From Kribbella sp. ALI-6-A (GTDB lineage: Bacteria; Actinomycetota; Actinomycetes; Propionibacteriales; Kribbellaceae), in assembly GCF_001984195.1 (NCBI RefSeq), contig NZ_MTQN01000010.1, positions 1,116,001 to 1,180,000 on the forward strand: a DNA stretch of 64,000 bases. Reading direction: 5' to 3'. The position numbers and the translations under genes are program-made. Position 1 is the stretch's first letter; each line of letters starts with the position of its first letter. Positions 55,386-63,856 of this stretch are shown piece by piece. The notes under the pieces were generated by a model. The model saw nothing but the letters and a program-made list of their open reading frames with translations, did not search any database and was not told where the DNA came from.

Positions 55386-57073
55386 ATCCGGCCCCGATCG
55401 GCGCCGCTCCGGAGCGCATCGCGGCGGTCCGGCGTGCGCAGGACCGCGCCGGCAGTCGGCACCGGATCGGCGGGACGGCGGTGGTGCCAGTCGGTCACCG
55501 CCTGGTACGCCGCCGCGACGGCCAGCAGGCGGTCCTCACCGAACGGCTTGCCGCCGAGGATCGTGCCGATCGGGACTCCCGCCGTGGTGAAGCCGATCGG
55601 CAGCGCCAACTCCGGCAGACCGATCGCGTCGAACGGGTTCGGGCTCGTCTGCACGACCACGTCGCACTGCTCGAACAGGTCGTCCAGCACGCGCTGCAGC
55701 AGGACGACCTTGGCGCGCTGGCCGATCAGGTACTCGTTCGCGCCGAGCATCGCGCCCTGCAGCCAGCCCATCACCGACACCCCGAAGCCGCGCAGGTCGG
55801 ACCGCAGCATCGGCAGGAACGGCTCGCTGCGCTCCGGCAGCCGGACGTTGTTGAAGGCCGAGTTCGTCAGCACGTCCCACTCGTCCGGCAGGGTCACGTC
55901 GACGACCTGCAGGCCCTCGATCCCGGCCAGCGTGTCCAGCGCCGTACGCCGGGCCGCCGCGGCCTCCGACGTACCGCTGGTGTAGCCGGGGATCACGCCG
56001 ATGCGGGTGCGCCAGCGCATCCTGACCTTGCGGGAGCGGACGACCGGGGTCGCCGCGGTGATCAGGTCGGGGACCGGCGGCAGGCCCTGGGTCCGCGGGT
56101 CGGCCGGGTCCTCGCCGGCCATCGCGGAGAGCATGATCGCCGCGTCCATCGCGTCCCTGGCGAGCGGGCCCGGGTGGTCGCGGGTGTAGCTCAGCGGCAC
56201 GATCCCGTACAGCGACACCCGGCCCATCGTCGGCTTCAGGCCGGTCAGGTTCTGCGCGTTCGACGGTGCGGTGATCGAGCCACCGGTCTGGGTCCCGACA
56301 CTCGACGTCGCCAGCCGGGCCGCGACCGCGGTGGCCGAACCGGACGACGAACCGCCCGGCTCGGTCCGCGGGTCCGCCGGGGTCCACGCGTTGACGGTGG
56401 TGATCCGGCCGTCGGGCGTGGTCGCGCGGGTCGTCGCGAGCGGTCCCATCTGGGTCTTGCCGAGTACGATCCCGCCGGCCGCGGTGAGCCGGCGTACGGC
56501 GGTGGCGTCGAACGGGGGCTCGAACTTCTGGAACAGGTACGAGTTCGCCGTCGTCGGGATGCCGCGGGTGTAGTAGTTGTCCTTGATCGCGAGCGGAATG
56601 CCGTGCAGCGCGCCCCCGCGGGTGCGGCCGAGCGCCCGGGCCCGGGCCAGCGCCTCGTCGGCGAGGACCAGGTTGAACGCCTGGTAGACGTCGTCGTACG
56701 AGGAGATCCGGTCGAGGTACGCCGCGAGCAACCGCTCGGGCGTGAGCCGGCCCTTGCGGATCAGCGTCGCGGCCTCGGCGATGGTCAACTCGCTGACGTC
56801 GGTGATCGCCTCCGGACGAGCGGGGACGTCGACGAGCGTCGGGGTGGTGCCCGACGATGGGCCGGCATGGGCGACGGCAGGGAGCGCGACGCTGCCGACC
56901 GCGGTGGCGGCGGCGAGCGCGCTGGCGCGGTACAGGAACGACCGCCGATCGACCCGGGCATCCATCGGCCCGGCATCCGGTGACGTGGTGGCGGTCAGCC
57001 CGCCGGCTCTGGACCCGGGCGCGCTCGCCCCGCGTGCCGGGGATCCGGGGGTGCTCGCCCCGCGGGTGGTCAT
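55352..57073 (-). CDS. Tat-exported amidase-signature enzyme
   Basis: A 573-residue amidase. A twin-arginine signal (RRSFLYRASALAAATAV) lies near residues 42-60. The catalytic Lys is in AIKDNYYT, with GGSSSGSA and GTQTGGSITAP holding the Ser-cis-Ser and nucleophile. It should hydrolyse amide bonds outside the membrane. The ATG at 57073 overlaps the upstream small gene (ATGA). ATG at 56965 would give a standard Tat peptide; the extra 36 residues form a Ser/Gly/Pro-rich repeat. Confidence 0.88.
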   Translation of the reverse strand: MTTRGASTPGSPARGASAPGSRAGGLTATTSPDAGPMDARVDRRSFLYRASALAAATAVGSVALPAVAHAGPSSGTTPTLVDVPARPEAITDVSELTIAEAATLIRKGRLTPERLLAAYLDRISSYDDVYQAFNLVLADEALARARALGRTRGGALHGIPLAIKDNYYTRGIPTTANSYLFQKFEPPFDATAVRRLTAAGGIVLGKTQMGPLATTRATTPDGRITTVNAWTPADPRTEPGGSSSGSATAVAARLATSSVGTQTGGSITAPSNAQNLTGLKPTMGRVSLYGIVPLSYTRDHPGPLARDAMDAAIMLSAMAGEDPADPRTQGLPPVPDLITAATPVVRSRKVRMRWRTRIGVIPGYTSGTSEAAAARRTALDTLAGIEGLQVVDVTLPDEWDVLTNSAFNNVRLPERSEPFLPMLRSDLRGFGVSVMGWLQGAMLGANEYLIGQRAKVVLLQRVLDDLFEQCDVVVQTSPNPFDAIGLPELALPIGFTTAGVPIGTILGGKPFGEDRLLAVAAAYQAVTDWHHRRPADPVPTAGAVLRTPDRRDALRSGADRGRISAEQVPELMQ

Positions 57074-57369
57074 GCGTCCTGCCGGCGGCTGTCGATGGAC
57101 GGGTACAGGGCCGGCACTCCGACCTGCTGGGCGAGGGCCGGCAGGTCCTCGGCAGGGCCGGTGGTGGCGAACTGGTACGCGGCGAGCGGCAAGATCGTCG
57201 TGCGGACGAAGCTGCGCAGCCCGGCCAGGGCGGTATCCCGCCCGGGGCTGCCGGTCTCGGGATCGGCGGTCGTCCCGGCGGGCAGTTGGTCGAGGTCGAT
57301 GCCGAGGGCGGCGAGCCGGGCCCGGATCATCACGTCCAGTTCGGCATCGGTGGGTTGACTGAGGCTCAC
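57070..57369 (-). CDS. Small protein coupled to the amidase
   Basis: A 99-residue protein with no signal peptide. AELDVMIRARLAALGIDLDQL is a likely amphipathic helix, and LRSFVRTTILPLAAYQFATTG another. It has the size of small subunits or DUF4089-like partners that accompany amidases, but I cannot assign a family. The GTG at 57369 follows GAGGAG. It overlaps the amidase start by 4 nt, so they probably form one unit, though the amidase is exported and this protein looks cytoplasmic. Confidence 0.68.
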   Translation of the reverse strand: MSLSQPTDAELDVMIRARLAALGIDLDQLPAGTTADPETGSPGRDTALAGLRSFVRTTILPLAAYQFATTGPAEDLPALAQQVGVPALYPSIDSRRQDA

Positions 57370-57510
57370 AAGAGGCTCCTCGCGGTGCGTGGCGGAAGTC
57401 GCGAACTCCGACTCGGCCTCTTTGTGTCACGTCATTTATGCCCGCACGTTTCGCTGATGTCGCACCGGAGTTACGGCACGCCGCGTCGTCACCCCGCCCC
57501 GCTGCGTCAC

Positions 57511-57522
57511 GACCACGTGGTC
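57511..57522. promoter_or_regulatory. 12-bp perfect palindrome (possible operator)
   Basis: GACCACGTGGTC is a perfect inverted repeat 37 nt before the ATG of the 58-residue ORF. It could be a dimeric repressor site for that gene pair. No matching site is recognised elsewhere in the window. Confidence 0.35.
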
Positions 57523-57558
57523 AGCGAGATGAGGTGGCCCGGGTGAACACTGATCTCC

Positions 57559-57735
57559 ATGTACGAGGTCAACCTGTGGTTCTGCACAAAAGGAACGAAC
57601 GCACCGATCCCCGGCCACGACGCCTTCGAGGTCACCGTGCTGGCTCGCGGCAAGCTCAGCGTGCGCGTCGACCCGTTCCTGTCGCCGGTGTCCAACGTCG
57701 TCGACGACGAAGAGTGGATGTCGGATGGCGGATGA
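57559..57735 (+). CDS. Small ORF (58 residues) before the DUF4279-like gene
   Basis: Starts MYEVNLWFCTKG and ends DEEWMSDGG. It overlaps the next gene's ATG by 11 nt, and the codon use (GTC, CTG, GAC) is like that of real genes here. It has an alternating beta pattern and acidic end but no known family. A possible operator palindrome lies upstream. Confidence 0.5.
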   Translation: MYEVNLWFCTKGTNAPIPGHDAFEVTVLARGKLSVRVDPFLSPVSNVVDDEEWMSDGG

Positions 57736-58073
57736 GCTGCCGTGGGCGATGACGTCGGTGCGGGTGTTCGCGACGGGCTTGAGCGGGGACGAGATCGCCG
57801 GGCGATTGGCACTGGCGGCTACGCAGGCCGCTGCAGACCGTTGGATCCGCGACGTGCGGGGCGCGGACGACGAGTCGCTGGATGGTCAGCTCGAGGAGCT
57901 GACGAGGGTGCTGGCGGAGTTGGAGACGCGGGTTGGACAACTGCCTGATCGGGACGTCGACGTGTTGATCAGCTGGAGTCCGCAGGTCGGCCAGGACCAC
58001 GCGGGGTTCGGAGTTGCTGGGGAGTTTGGGACGGTTGGGGGCGATCCTGCGGATCGACACCTGGACCGAGTAG
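57725..58073 (+). pseudogene. DUF4279-like gene with a probable 1-nt frameshift
   Basis: The frame from ATG 57725 reads SVRVFATGLSGDEIAG, ALAATQAAADRW and DVDVLISWSPQ, resembling DUF4279 proteins. It then degenerates after HAG and runs on to 58162 through the next gene's antisense. If one G of the G run at 58003-58006 is removed, the frame continues SELLGSLGRLGAILRIDTWTE and stops at 58073, a typical ending for the family. The result is about 115 residues and ends the overlap with the adenosyltransferase gene. A sequencing error or a real mutation would look the same. Confidence 0.5.
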
Positions 58074-58108
58074 CCCGACCGTCGACAGACGGCCGGGCTG
58101 GGCAGCGC

Positions 58109-58696
58109 TTACTGCTTGTCGCGGTCTCCGCCCGGGACCCACAGGACGTCGCCGCCCGATGAGAGGTTGGCGACCCGGCCGAGGATGAAGAGCAGGTCCG
58201 AGAGGCGGTTCAGGTACGTGAGGGCCAGCAGGTTCACCGACGGGCCGTGGGCCTCGACCGCCGCCCAGCCGGCGCGTTCGGCGCGGCGGACGACCGTGCG
58301 GGCGACGTTCAGGTACGCCGCTCCGGGGGTGCCGCCGGGGAGGATGAAGCTGCGGAGCTTGGTGAGCCGGCTGTTGTACTCGTCGCACCACGCCTCCAGG
58401 CGGTCGACGTACTCCTGGGTGATCCGCAAGGGCGGGTACTCGGGGTCGGGCTGGACCGGGTTGCACAGGTCCGCGCCGACGTCGAACAGGTCGTTCTGGA
58501 TCCGGGTCAGCAGCACCACGATCGCCGAGTTCAGGTGGCCGGCCGCGATCGCGACCCCGATCGTGGAGTTGGCCTCGTCCACTTCGCCGTACGCCGCCAG
58601 CCGCGGGTCGGTCTTCGTCGTCGTGCTCATGTCGCCCAGGCGGGTCTCGCCGGCGTCCCCGGTCCTGGTGTAGATCCGCGTCAAGTTCACAGCCAT
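58109..58696 (-). CDS. cobO: Cob(I)alamin adenosyltransferase (PduO type)
   Basis: A 195-residue trimeric-type corrinoid adenosyltransferase using ATP to make adenosylcobalamin. N-terminal TRTGDAGETRLGD binds ATP, and VVRRAERAGW near residue 131 and LNRLSDLLFILGR near the C-terminus are family signatures. It lies next to murA, as Rv1314c beside murA in M. tuberculosis. ATG at 58696. It links functionally to the distant cobFGHIJ genes in this window. Confidence 0.93.
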   Translation of the reverse strand: MAVNLTRIYTRTGDAGETRLGDMSTTTKTDPRLAAYGEVDEANSTIGVAIAAGHLNSAIVVLLTRIQNDLFDVGADLCNPVQPDPEYPPLRITQEYVDRLEAWCDEYNSRLTKLRSFILPGGTPGAAYLNVARTVVRRAERAGWAAVEAHGPSVNLLALTYLNRLSDLLFILGRVANLSSGGDVLWVPGGDRDKQ

Positions 58697-58747
58697 GACC
58701 AGGCACTCTACGCAAAGCCCGCAACCGGCAGACGCTACAGTCGGCGG

Positions 58748-60034
58748 GTGGAACGGTTTCGGATCTCGGGTGAGGCACGGCTCGACGGGTCGGTCGAGGT
58801 GGCAGGCGCGAAGAACAGCGTGCTGAAGTTGATGGCGGCGGCGCTGCTGGCCGAGGGGACGACGACGCTGCGGCAGGTGCCGGGCATTCTCGACGTCACC
58901 TTCATGGCCCAGTTGCTGGACACGCTGGGCTGCTCGGTCAAGGTGGACGGCGAGGCCGGTACGGCGACGATCGCGGTGCCCGGCGAGATCGGGCACCAGT
59001 GCGACTACGAGCTGGTGCGCAAGCTGCGGGCCTCGATCTCGGTGCTCGGCCCGCTGCTGGGCCGCTGCGGCCAGGCCGAGGTGGCGCTGCCGGGCGGCGA
59101 CAACATCGGCTCGCGCGGGCTGAACATGCACGTGGCGGGGCTGGAGTCGATGGGCGCGAAGGTGCACATCGAGCACGGTTTCGTGATCGCCGAGGCGCCG
59201 CAGGGGCTGCACGGCGCGGAGGTCTGGCTGGACTTCCCGAGCGTCGGCGCGACCGAGACGATCATGATGGCGGCCGTGCTGGCCAAGGGCACGACGGTGA
59301 TCGAGAACGCGGCCCGTGAGCCGGAGATCCAGGACATCGCCGAGATGCTGGTCGAGATGGGCGCCCAGATCGAGGGCGCCGGGTCGCCGCGGATCGAGGT
59401 GACCGGGGTGGACGGATTGCTTCAGCCGGTCGACCACACCGTCGTACCGGACCGGATCGTCACCGGCAGCTGGGCGTTCGCGGCGGCGATCACCAAGGGC
59501 GACGTGACGATCACCAACGGGCACGCCGAGCACCTCGAGCTGCCGCTGGACAAGCTGCACAAGGCGGGCGCGGAGATCACCGTGCTCGACCAGGGCTTCC
59601 GGGTCCGGATGCCGGACCGGCCGAAGTCGGTCGACGTGGTGACGCTGCCGTACCCGGGCTTCCCGACCGATCTGCAGGCCTTCTGCATCGCGATGAACGC
59701 GGTCAGCGAAGGGTCGGCGATGGTGACCGAGAACCTGTTCGAGGGACGCTTCACGTTCGCGCAGGAGCTGACCCGGCTCGGGGCGCAGGTGCAGACCGAC
59801 GGGCATCACGCGGTGATCCGCGGGGTGCCGCGGCTGTCGGGGGCGCCGGTGGTCGCGAGTGACATCCGGGCGGGCGCCGCGCTGGTGATCGCCGGACTGG
59901 CGGCCGAGGGGGAGACGCTGGTCTCCGCCGCGCACCACGTGCACCGGGGGTACACCGACTTCGCGGGCAACCTCCGCCGTCTGGGGGCGGACGTCATCGT
60001 CGAGCCGGACGACGCCGAGCTCTACTGGAATTGA
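58748..60034 (+). CDS. murA: UDP-GlcNAc 1-carboxyvinyltransferase (MurA), Asp at the Cys115 site
   Basis: A 428-residue enzyme for the first step of peptidoglycan synthesis. Signatures are VAGAKNSVLKLMAAALLAEG (opening), LPGGDNIGSRGLNMH and GGxEEH-like lobes. The residue equal to E. coli Cys115 is D118 (codon 59099-59101). That Cys is the fosfomycin target; Asp there gives intrinsic resistance in mycobacteria. The GTG at 58748 begins ERFRISG, the usual start. The long frame upstream is antisense to cobO. Confidence 0.96.
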   Translation: MERFRISGEARLDGSVEVAGAKNSVLKLMAAALLAEGTTTLRQVPGILDVTFMAQLLDTLGCSVKVDGEAGTATIAVPGEIGHQCDYELVRKLRASISVLGPLLGRCGQAEVALPGGDNIGSRGLNMHVAGLESMGAKVHIEHGFVIAEAPQGLHGAEVWLDFPSVGATETIMMAAVLAKGTTVIENAAREPEIQDIAEMLVEMGAQIEGAGSPRIEVTGVDGLLQPVDHTVVPDRIVTGSWAFAAAITKGDVTITNGHAEHLELPLDKLHKAGAEITVLDQGFRVRMPDRPKSVDVVTLPYPGFPTDLQAFCIAMNAVSEGSAMVTENLFEGRFTFAQELTRLGAQVQTDGHHAVIRGVPRLSGAPVVASDIRAGAALVIAGLAAEGETLVSAAHHVHRGYTDFAGNLRRLGADVIVEPDDAELYWN

Positions 60035-60110
60035 AAGGCCCGGCTCCGGCTCCGCCGGGCGGCCTGGCGTGACCAGCGGGTAGCTGCTGAGGCAGGTTAG
60101 GGTCGGGCGC

Positions 60111-61295
60111 ATGACTGAGCGCCTGATCAAGCCTGTCGGCCGTGGGTTCCTGTTCCTCGACTCGCACCCAGCGGGGTGTGAGCGGCTCGTGCAGGACCTG
60201 ACCGCGCAGGTCGGGGCCCGTAGGCCGGACAAGCACCCGGTCGCCCTGGTGATCGGGTCGAGCTCCGGCTACGGCCTGGCGGCGACGATCGCCGGCCTGG
60301 TGCGGTACGGCATCGACGGCGTCGGAGTCAGCTTCGAGAAGGCCGCGACGGCTCGGCGCACCGCGACGGCCGGCTGGTACCGGACGGCGGCCACGGCCCA
60401 GTACGCCGAGCGGAACGGCCGGAAGTTCCACTTCCTCAACGCCGACGCCTTCGCCGACACGACCAAGGACGACGTGCTGGACCTGGTCGAACGCGAGTTC
60501 GGCGGCGTCGACTACCTGGTCTACAGCGTCGCCGCCCCGCGCCGCGTCGACCCCCGCACCGGTACGACGTACCAGTCGGCGCTGAAGACGATCGGTGCGC
60601 CGTACACGACCAAGAGCATCGCCTTCGAGGACGGCGACCCGGTGCTGACCGAGGCGAGCCTCGACGTCGCGACCGACGAGGAGATCGCCGAGACCGTCCA
60701 GGTGATGGGCGGCGAGGACTGGACCCGCTGGATCGACGCGCTGACCGAGCGCAAGCTGGTGAACGACGGGTTCAGCACGGTCGCCCTGACCTACATCGGC
60801 AGCGAGCTGACCGGCCCGATCTACCGGCAGGGCTCGATCGGCGCGGCCAAGGCCCATCTGGAGCAGACGGCGAAGACCTTGTCCGGGCGTGACGGCGTCC
60901 GCGCTTTCACCTCGGTCAACGGCGCCGCGGTCACGCAGGCCAGCTCGGCGATCCCCGGCATCGGCCTGTACGTGAGCCTGCTGCACAAGGTCCTCGGCGA
61001 GAAAATGCAGACGCCGATCCAGCAGTCGATCGCCCTGTGGGACCAGCTCACCGGTGAGACCACGCCCGACCTGGACGAGGACGGCCGCCTGCGCCTCGAC
61101 CGCTGGGAGCTCGACCCGGCCGTCCAGGACGCGGTCAAGCAGCAGTGGGACGCCGTCACCCAGGACAACATCGCGACCGTCGCCGACGCCGCCTGGTTCC
61201 ACTCCGAGGTACGCCGCCTCTACGGCTTCGACGTGGACGGCGTCGACTACGACCAGCCGACCGAGGTCGACGTGGAGTGGCCGACCAAGGCTTGA
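60111..61295 (+). CDS. fabV: Trans-2-enoyl-ACP/CoA reductase, FabV type
   Basis: A 394-residue NADH-dependent enoyl reductase of the FabV/Ter family. The catalytic pair is Y238 and K247 (Y-x8-K in YRQGSIGAAK). A cofactor region IGSSSGYGLAAT lies near residue 49. FabV is far larger than the FabI/InhA type and is insensitive to triclosan. It could act in fatty acid elongation or enoyl-CoA reduction. ATG at 60111 with a weak RBS. Confidence 0.95.
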   Translation: MTERLIKPVGRGFLFLDSHPAGCERLVQDLTAQVGARRPDKHPVALVIGSSSGYGLAATIAGLVRYGIDGVGVSFEKAATARRTATAGWYRTAATAQYAERNGRKFHFLNADAFADTTKDDVLDLVEREFGGVDYLVYSVAAPRRVDPRTGTTYQSALKTIGAPYTTKSIAFEDGDPVLTEASLDVATDEEIAETVQVMGGEDWTRWIDALTERKLVNDGFSTVALTYIGSELTGPIYRQGSIGAAKAHLEQTAKTLSGRDGVRAFTSVNGAAVTQASSAIPGIGLYVSLLHKVLGEKMQTPIQQSIALWDQLTGETTPDLDEDGRLRLDRWELDPAVQDAVKQQWDAVTQDNIATVADAAWFHSEVRRLYGFDVDGVDYDQPTEVDVEWPTKA

Positions 61296-61296
61296 A

Positions 61297-63801
61297 CTAC
61301 AGCGGCTTGAACGACACGATCTCGAGGACCAGCTCGCCGGCCTCGTCCGAGGCGCCGAGGTCGACGGTCGCGGTGATGCGCCAGTCGTGGTTGCCCTCGG
61401 GGTCGTCGATGATCTGCTGGACCTCCCAGTAGCCCGGGTGCTCCTCGACCAGGAACAGCGCCGGACCGCGCGCGGCCGGGCCGGTGCCGATCACGTCGTG
61501 CTCCGCGTAGTACGCCGTACCGGCTTCGGCCCAGCGGCCCGCGTCCCAGCCGGACTCGTTGTCCAGCTGGCCCAGCTCGGCCCAGCGGTGCAGGGCGACG
61601 AGCTCGACGCGGCGGAACATCGCGTTGCGGACCAGCACGCGGAAAGCCCTGCTGTTCAGGGTGATCCGGCGCGGGCCGAGCGGAACCGGCGGCGCCTCGA
61701 CCTCGAGCGTCGTCGGGTTGGTGAGTTCCTCCCACTCGTCGAGCAGGCTGGAGTCGGTCTGCCGGACGACCTCGCCGAGCCACTCGATCAGGTCGGTCAG
61801 GTCCTCGTTCACCTTGTCCGGCGGCACGGTCTGGCGCAGCGCCTTGTACGCGTCGCTGAGGTAGCGCAGCACGATGCCCTCGGAGCGCGCCAGCCCGTAG
61901 TACTGGACGAACTCGCCGAACGTCATCGCCCGCTCGAACATGTCCCGGACCACGGACTTCGGCGACAGCCCGGCCTCGGCGATCCACGGATGGGTCTGCC
62001 GGTAGATCTCCAAAGTTGCCCCGAGCAACTCTTCGAGCGGCTTGGGCCAGCTGAGCTCGTCGAGCAGCTCCATCCGCTCCTCGTACTCGATGCCGTCGGC
62101 CTTCATCGACTGCACCGCCTCGCCCTTGGCGTGGTGCAGCTGGGCCATCAGCACCGCGCGCGGGTCCTCCAGCGTCGCCTCGACGACCGAGACGACGTCC
62201 AGCGCATACAAGGGATCTGAAGGATCGAGCAGGTCGAGCGCCGCCAGCGCGAACGTGGACAGCGGCTGGTTCAGCGAGAAGTCCTTCTGCAGGTCGACGG
62301 TCAGCCGCAGCGTCCGGCCGAACTCGTCGGGCTCCTCCAACCGCTCAACCACCCCGGCGGTGAGCAGCGTGCGGTAGATCTGGATCGCCCGCCGGATCAG
62401 CCGGACCTGCGCCTTGGCGTCCTCGTGGTTGTCGCGCAGCAGGTGCCGCATGCTCGCGAACGCGTCGCCGTCGCGGGCGATCACGTTCAGCAGCATCGCG
62501 TGGCTGACCCGCATCTTCGACTGCAGCGGCTCGGGCTCGGCCGCGACCAGCCGGTCGAAGGTGTCCTCGCCCCAGGTGACAAAACCCTCCGGCGGCTTCT
62601 TGCGCTGCACCCGGCGCTGCTTCTTCGGGTCGTCGCCGGCCTTCGCGAGCGCCTTGACGTTCTCCACCACGTGGTCGGGCGCCTGGACGACGACCGTGCC
62701 CGAGGTGTCGTAGCCGGCTCTGCCCGCGCGTCCGGCGATCTGGTGGAATTCGCGGGCCTTGAGGATGCGCTGCCGGCGGCCGTCGTACTTGCTGAGCGCG
62801 GTCAGGACGACGGTGCGGATCGGCACGTTGATACCGACGCCCAGGGTGTCGGTCCCGCAGATCACCTTCAGCAGCCCGGCCTGGGCCAGCTGCTCGACCA
62901 GCCGCCGGTACTTCGGCAGCATGCCGGCGTGGTGGACGCCGATGCCGTGCATGACCAGTCGCTGCAGGGTCCGGCCGAACCCGGAGCTGAACCGGAAGTG
63001 CCCGATCAGCTCCTTGATCTTGTCCTTCTCCTCCTTCGTGCAGACGTTGATGCTGGTCAGCGCCTGCGCGCGTTCCAGCGCCGAGGCCTGGGTGAAGTGC
63101 ACGACGTACACCGGCGACTGGTGCGTGACGAGCAGCTCCTGGAGCGTCTCGTGCAGGGGAGTGGTGACGTACTTGTAGACCAGCGGCACCGGGCGCTCGG
63201 CCGACGAGACGATCGCGGTCGGCCGGCCGGTCCGACGGCTCAGGTCGACCTTGAACCGCTCGACGTCGCCCAGCGTGGCCGACATCAGGATGAACTGCGC
63301 GTTCGGCAGCTCCAGCAGCGGGACCTGCCAGGCCCAGCCGCGGTCGGGCTCGGAGTAGAAGTGGAACTCGTCCATCACCACCTGGCCGACGTCGGCGACC
63401 GCGCCCTCGCGCAGCGCGACGTTGGCCAGCACCTCGGCGGTGCAGCAGATGATCGGGGCGCCGGCGTTGACCGAGGCGTCGCCGGTCAGCATGCCGACCT
63501 TGTCGGCGCCGAAGACCTCGCAGAGCGCGAAGAACTTCTCCGAGACCAGGGCCTTGATCGGGGCGGTGTAGAAGGTGCGCTTGCCGTTGGCGAGGGCGGC
63601 GAAGTGCGAGCCGGTGGCGACCAGGCTCTTGCCGGAGCCGGTCGGGGTGGACAGGATCACGTTCGACCCGGTCATCACCTCGATCAGCGCTTCCTCCTGC
63701 GCCGGGTACAACGAGATGCCCTGCGAGCCGACCCAGGTGGCGAAGGCGTCGTACAGGGCGTCGGGATCGGTGGAGTCCGGCAGCTTCTCGGTCAGCGTCA
63801 T
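61297..63801 (-). CDS. DEAD/DEAH-box helicase with DUF3516 C-terminus
   Basis: An 834-residue superfamily 2 helicase. Walker A is TPTGSGKSLVA near residue 47, Walker B is VVMDEFHFYS (DEFH rather than DEVH), SAT motif MSATLGD follows, and motif VI is HQIAGRAGRAGYD. The last ~400 residues are a DUF3516-type domain. RNA or DNA unwinding is expected; the role is unknown. The ATG at 63801 lacks a good RBS; 11 more residues would be possible upstream. Confidence 0.92.
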   Translation of the reverse strand: MTLTEKLPDSTDPDALYDAFATWVGSQGISLYPAQEEALIEVMTGSNVILSTPTGSGKSLVATGSHFAALANGKRTFYTAPIKALVSEKFFALCEVFGADKVGMLTGDASVNAGAPIICCTAEVLANVALREGAVADVGQVVMDEFHFYSEPDRGWAWQVPLLELPNAQFILMSATLGDVERFKVDLSRRTGRPTAIVSSAERPVPLVYKYVTTPLHETLQELLVTHQSPVYVVHFTQASALERAQALTSINVCTKEEKDKIKELIGHFRFSSGFGRTLQRLVMHGIGVHHAGMLPKYRRLVEQLAQAGLLKVICGTDTLGVGINVPIRTVVLTALSKYDGRRQRILKAREFHQIAGRAGRAGYDTSGTVVVQAPDHVVENVKALAKAGDDPKKQRRVQRKKPPEGFVTWGEDTFDRLVAAEPEPLQSKMRVSHAMLLNVIARDGDAFASMRHLLRDNHEDAKAQVRLIRRAIQIYRTLLTAGVVERLEEPDEFGRTLRLTVDLQKDFSLNQPLSTFALAALDLLDPSDPLYALDVVSVVEATLEDPRAVLMAQLHHAKGEAVQSMKADGIEYEERMELLDELSWPKPLEELLGATLEIYRQTHPWIAEAGLSPKSVVRDMFERAMTFGEFVQYYGLARSEGIVLRYLSDAYKALRQTVPPDKVNEDLTDLIEWLGEVVRQTDSSLLDEWEELTNPTTLEVEAPPVPLGPRRITLNSRAFRVLVRNAMFRRVELVALHRWAELGQLDNESGWDAGRWAEAGTAYYAEHDVIGTGPAARGPALFLVEEHPGYWEVQQIIDDPEGNHDWRITATVDLGASDEAGELVLEIVSFKPL

Positions 63802-63856
63802 CGAGAACCATTGTCCCGCATCGCCGGAACCCACGGACTCACCGCCCGCACGAGTG

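Noticed and set aside
58109..60232. Long minus-strand frame across murA to cobO
   Set aside because: It is the antisense of murA. Only the last 195 residues, encoded at 58109-58696, match a real protein.
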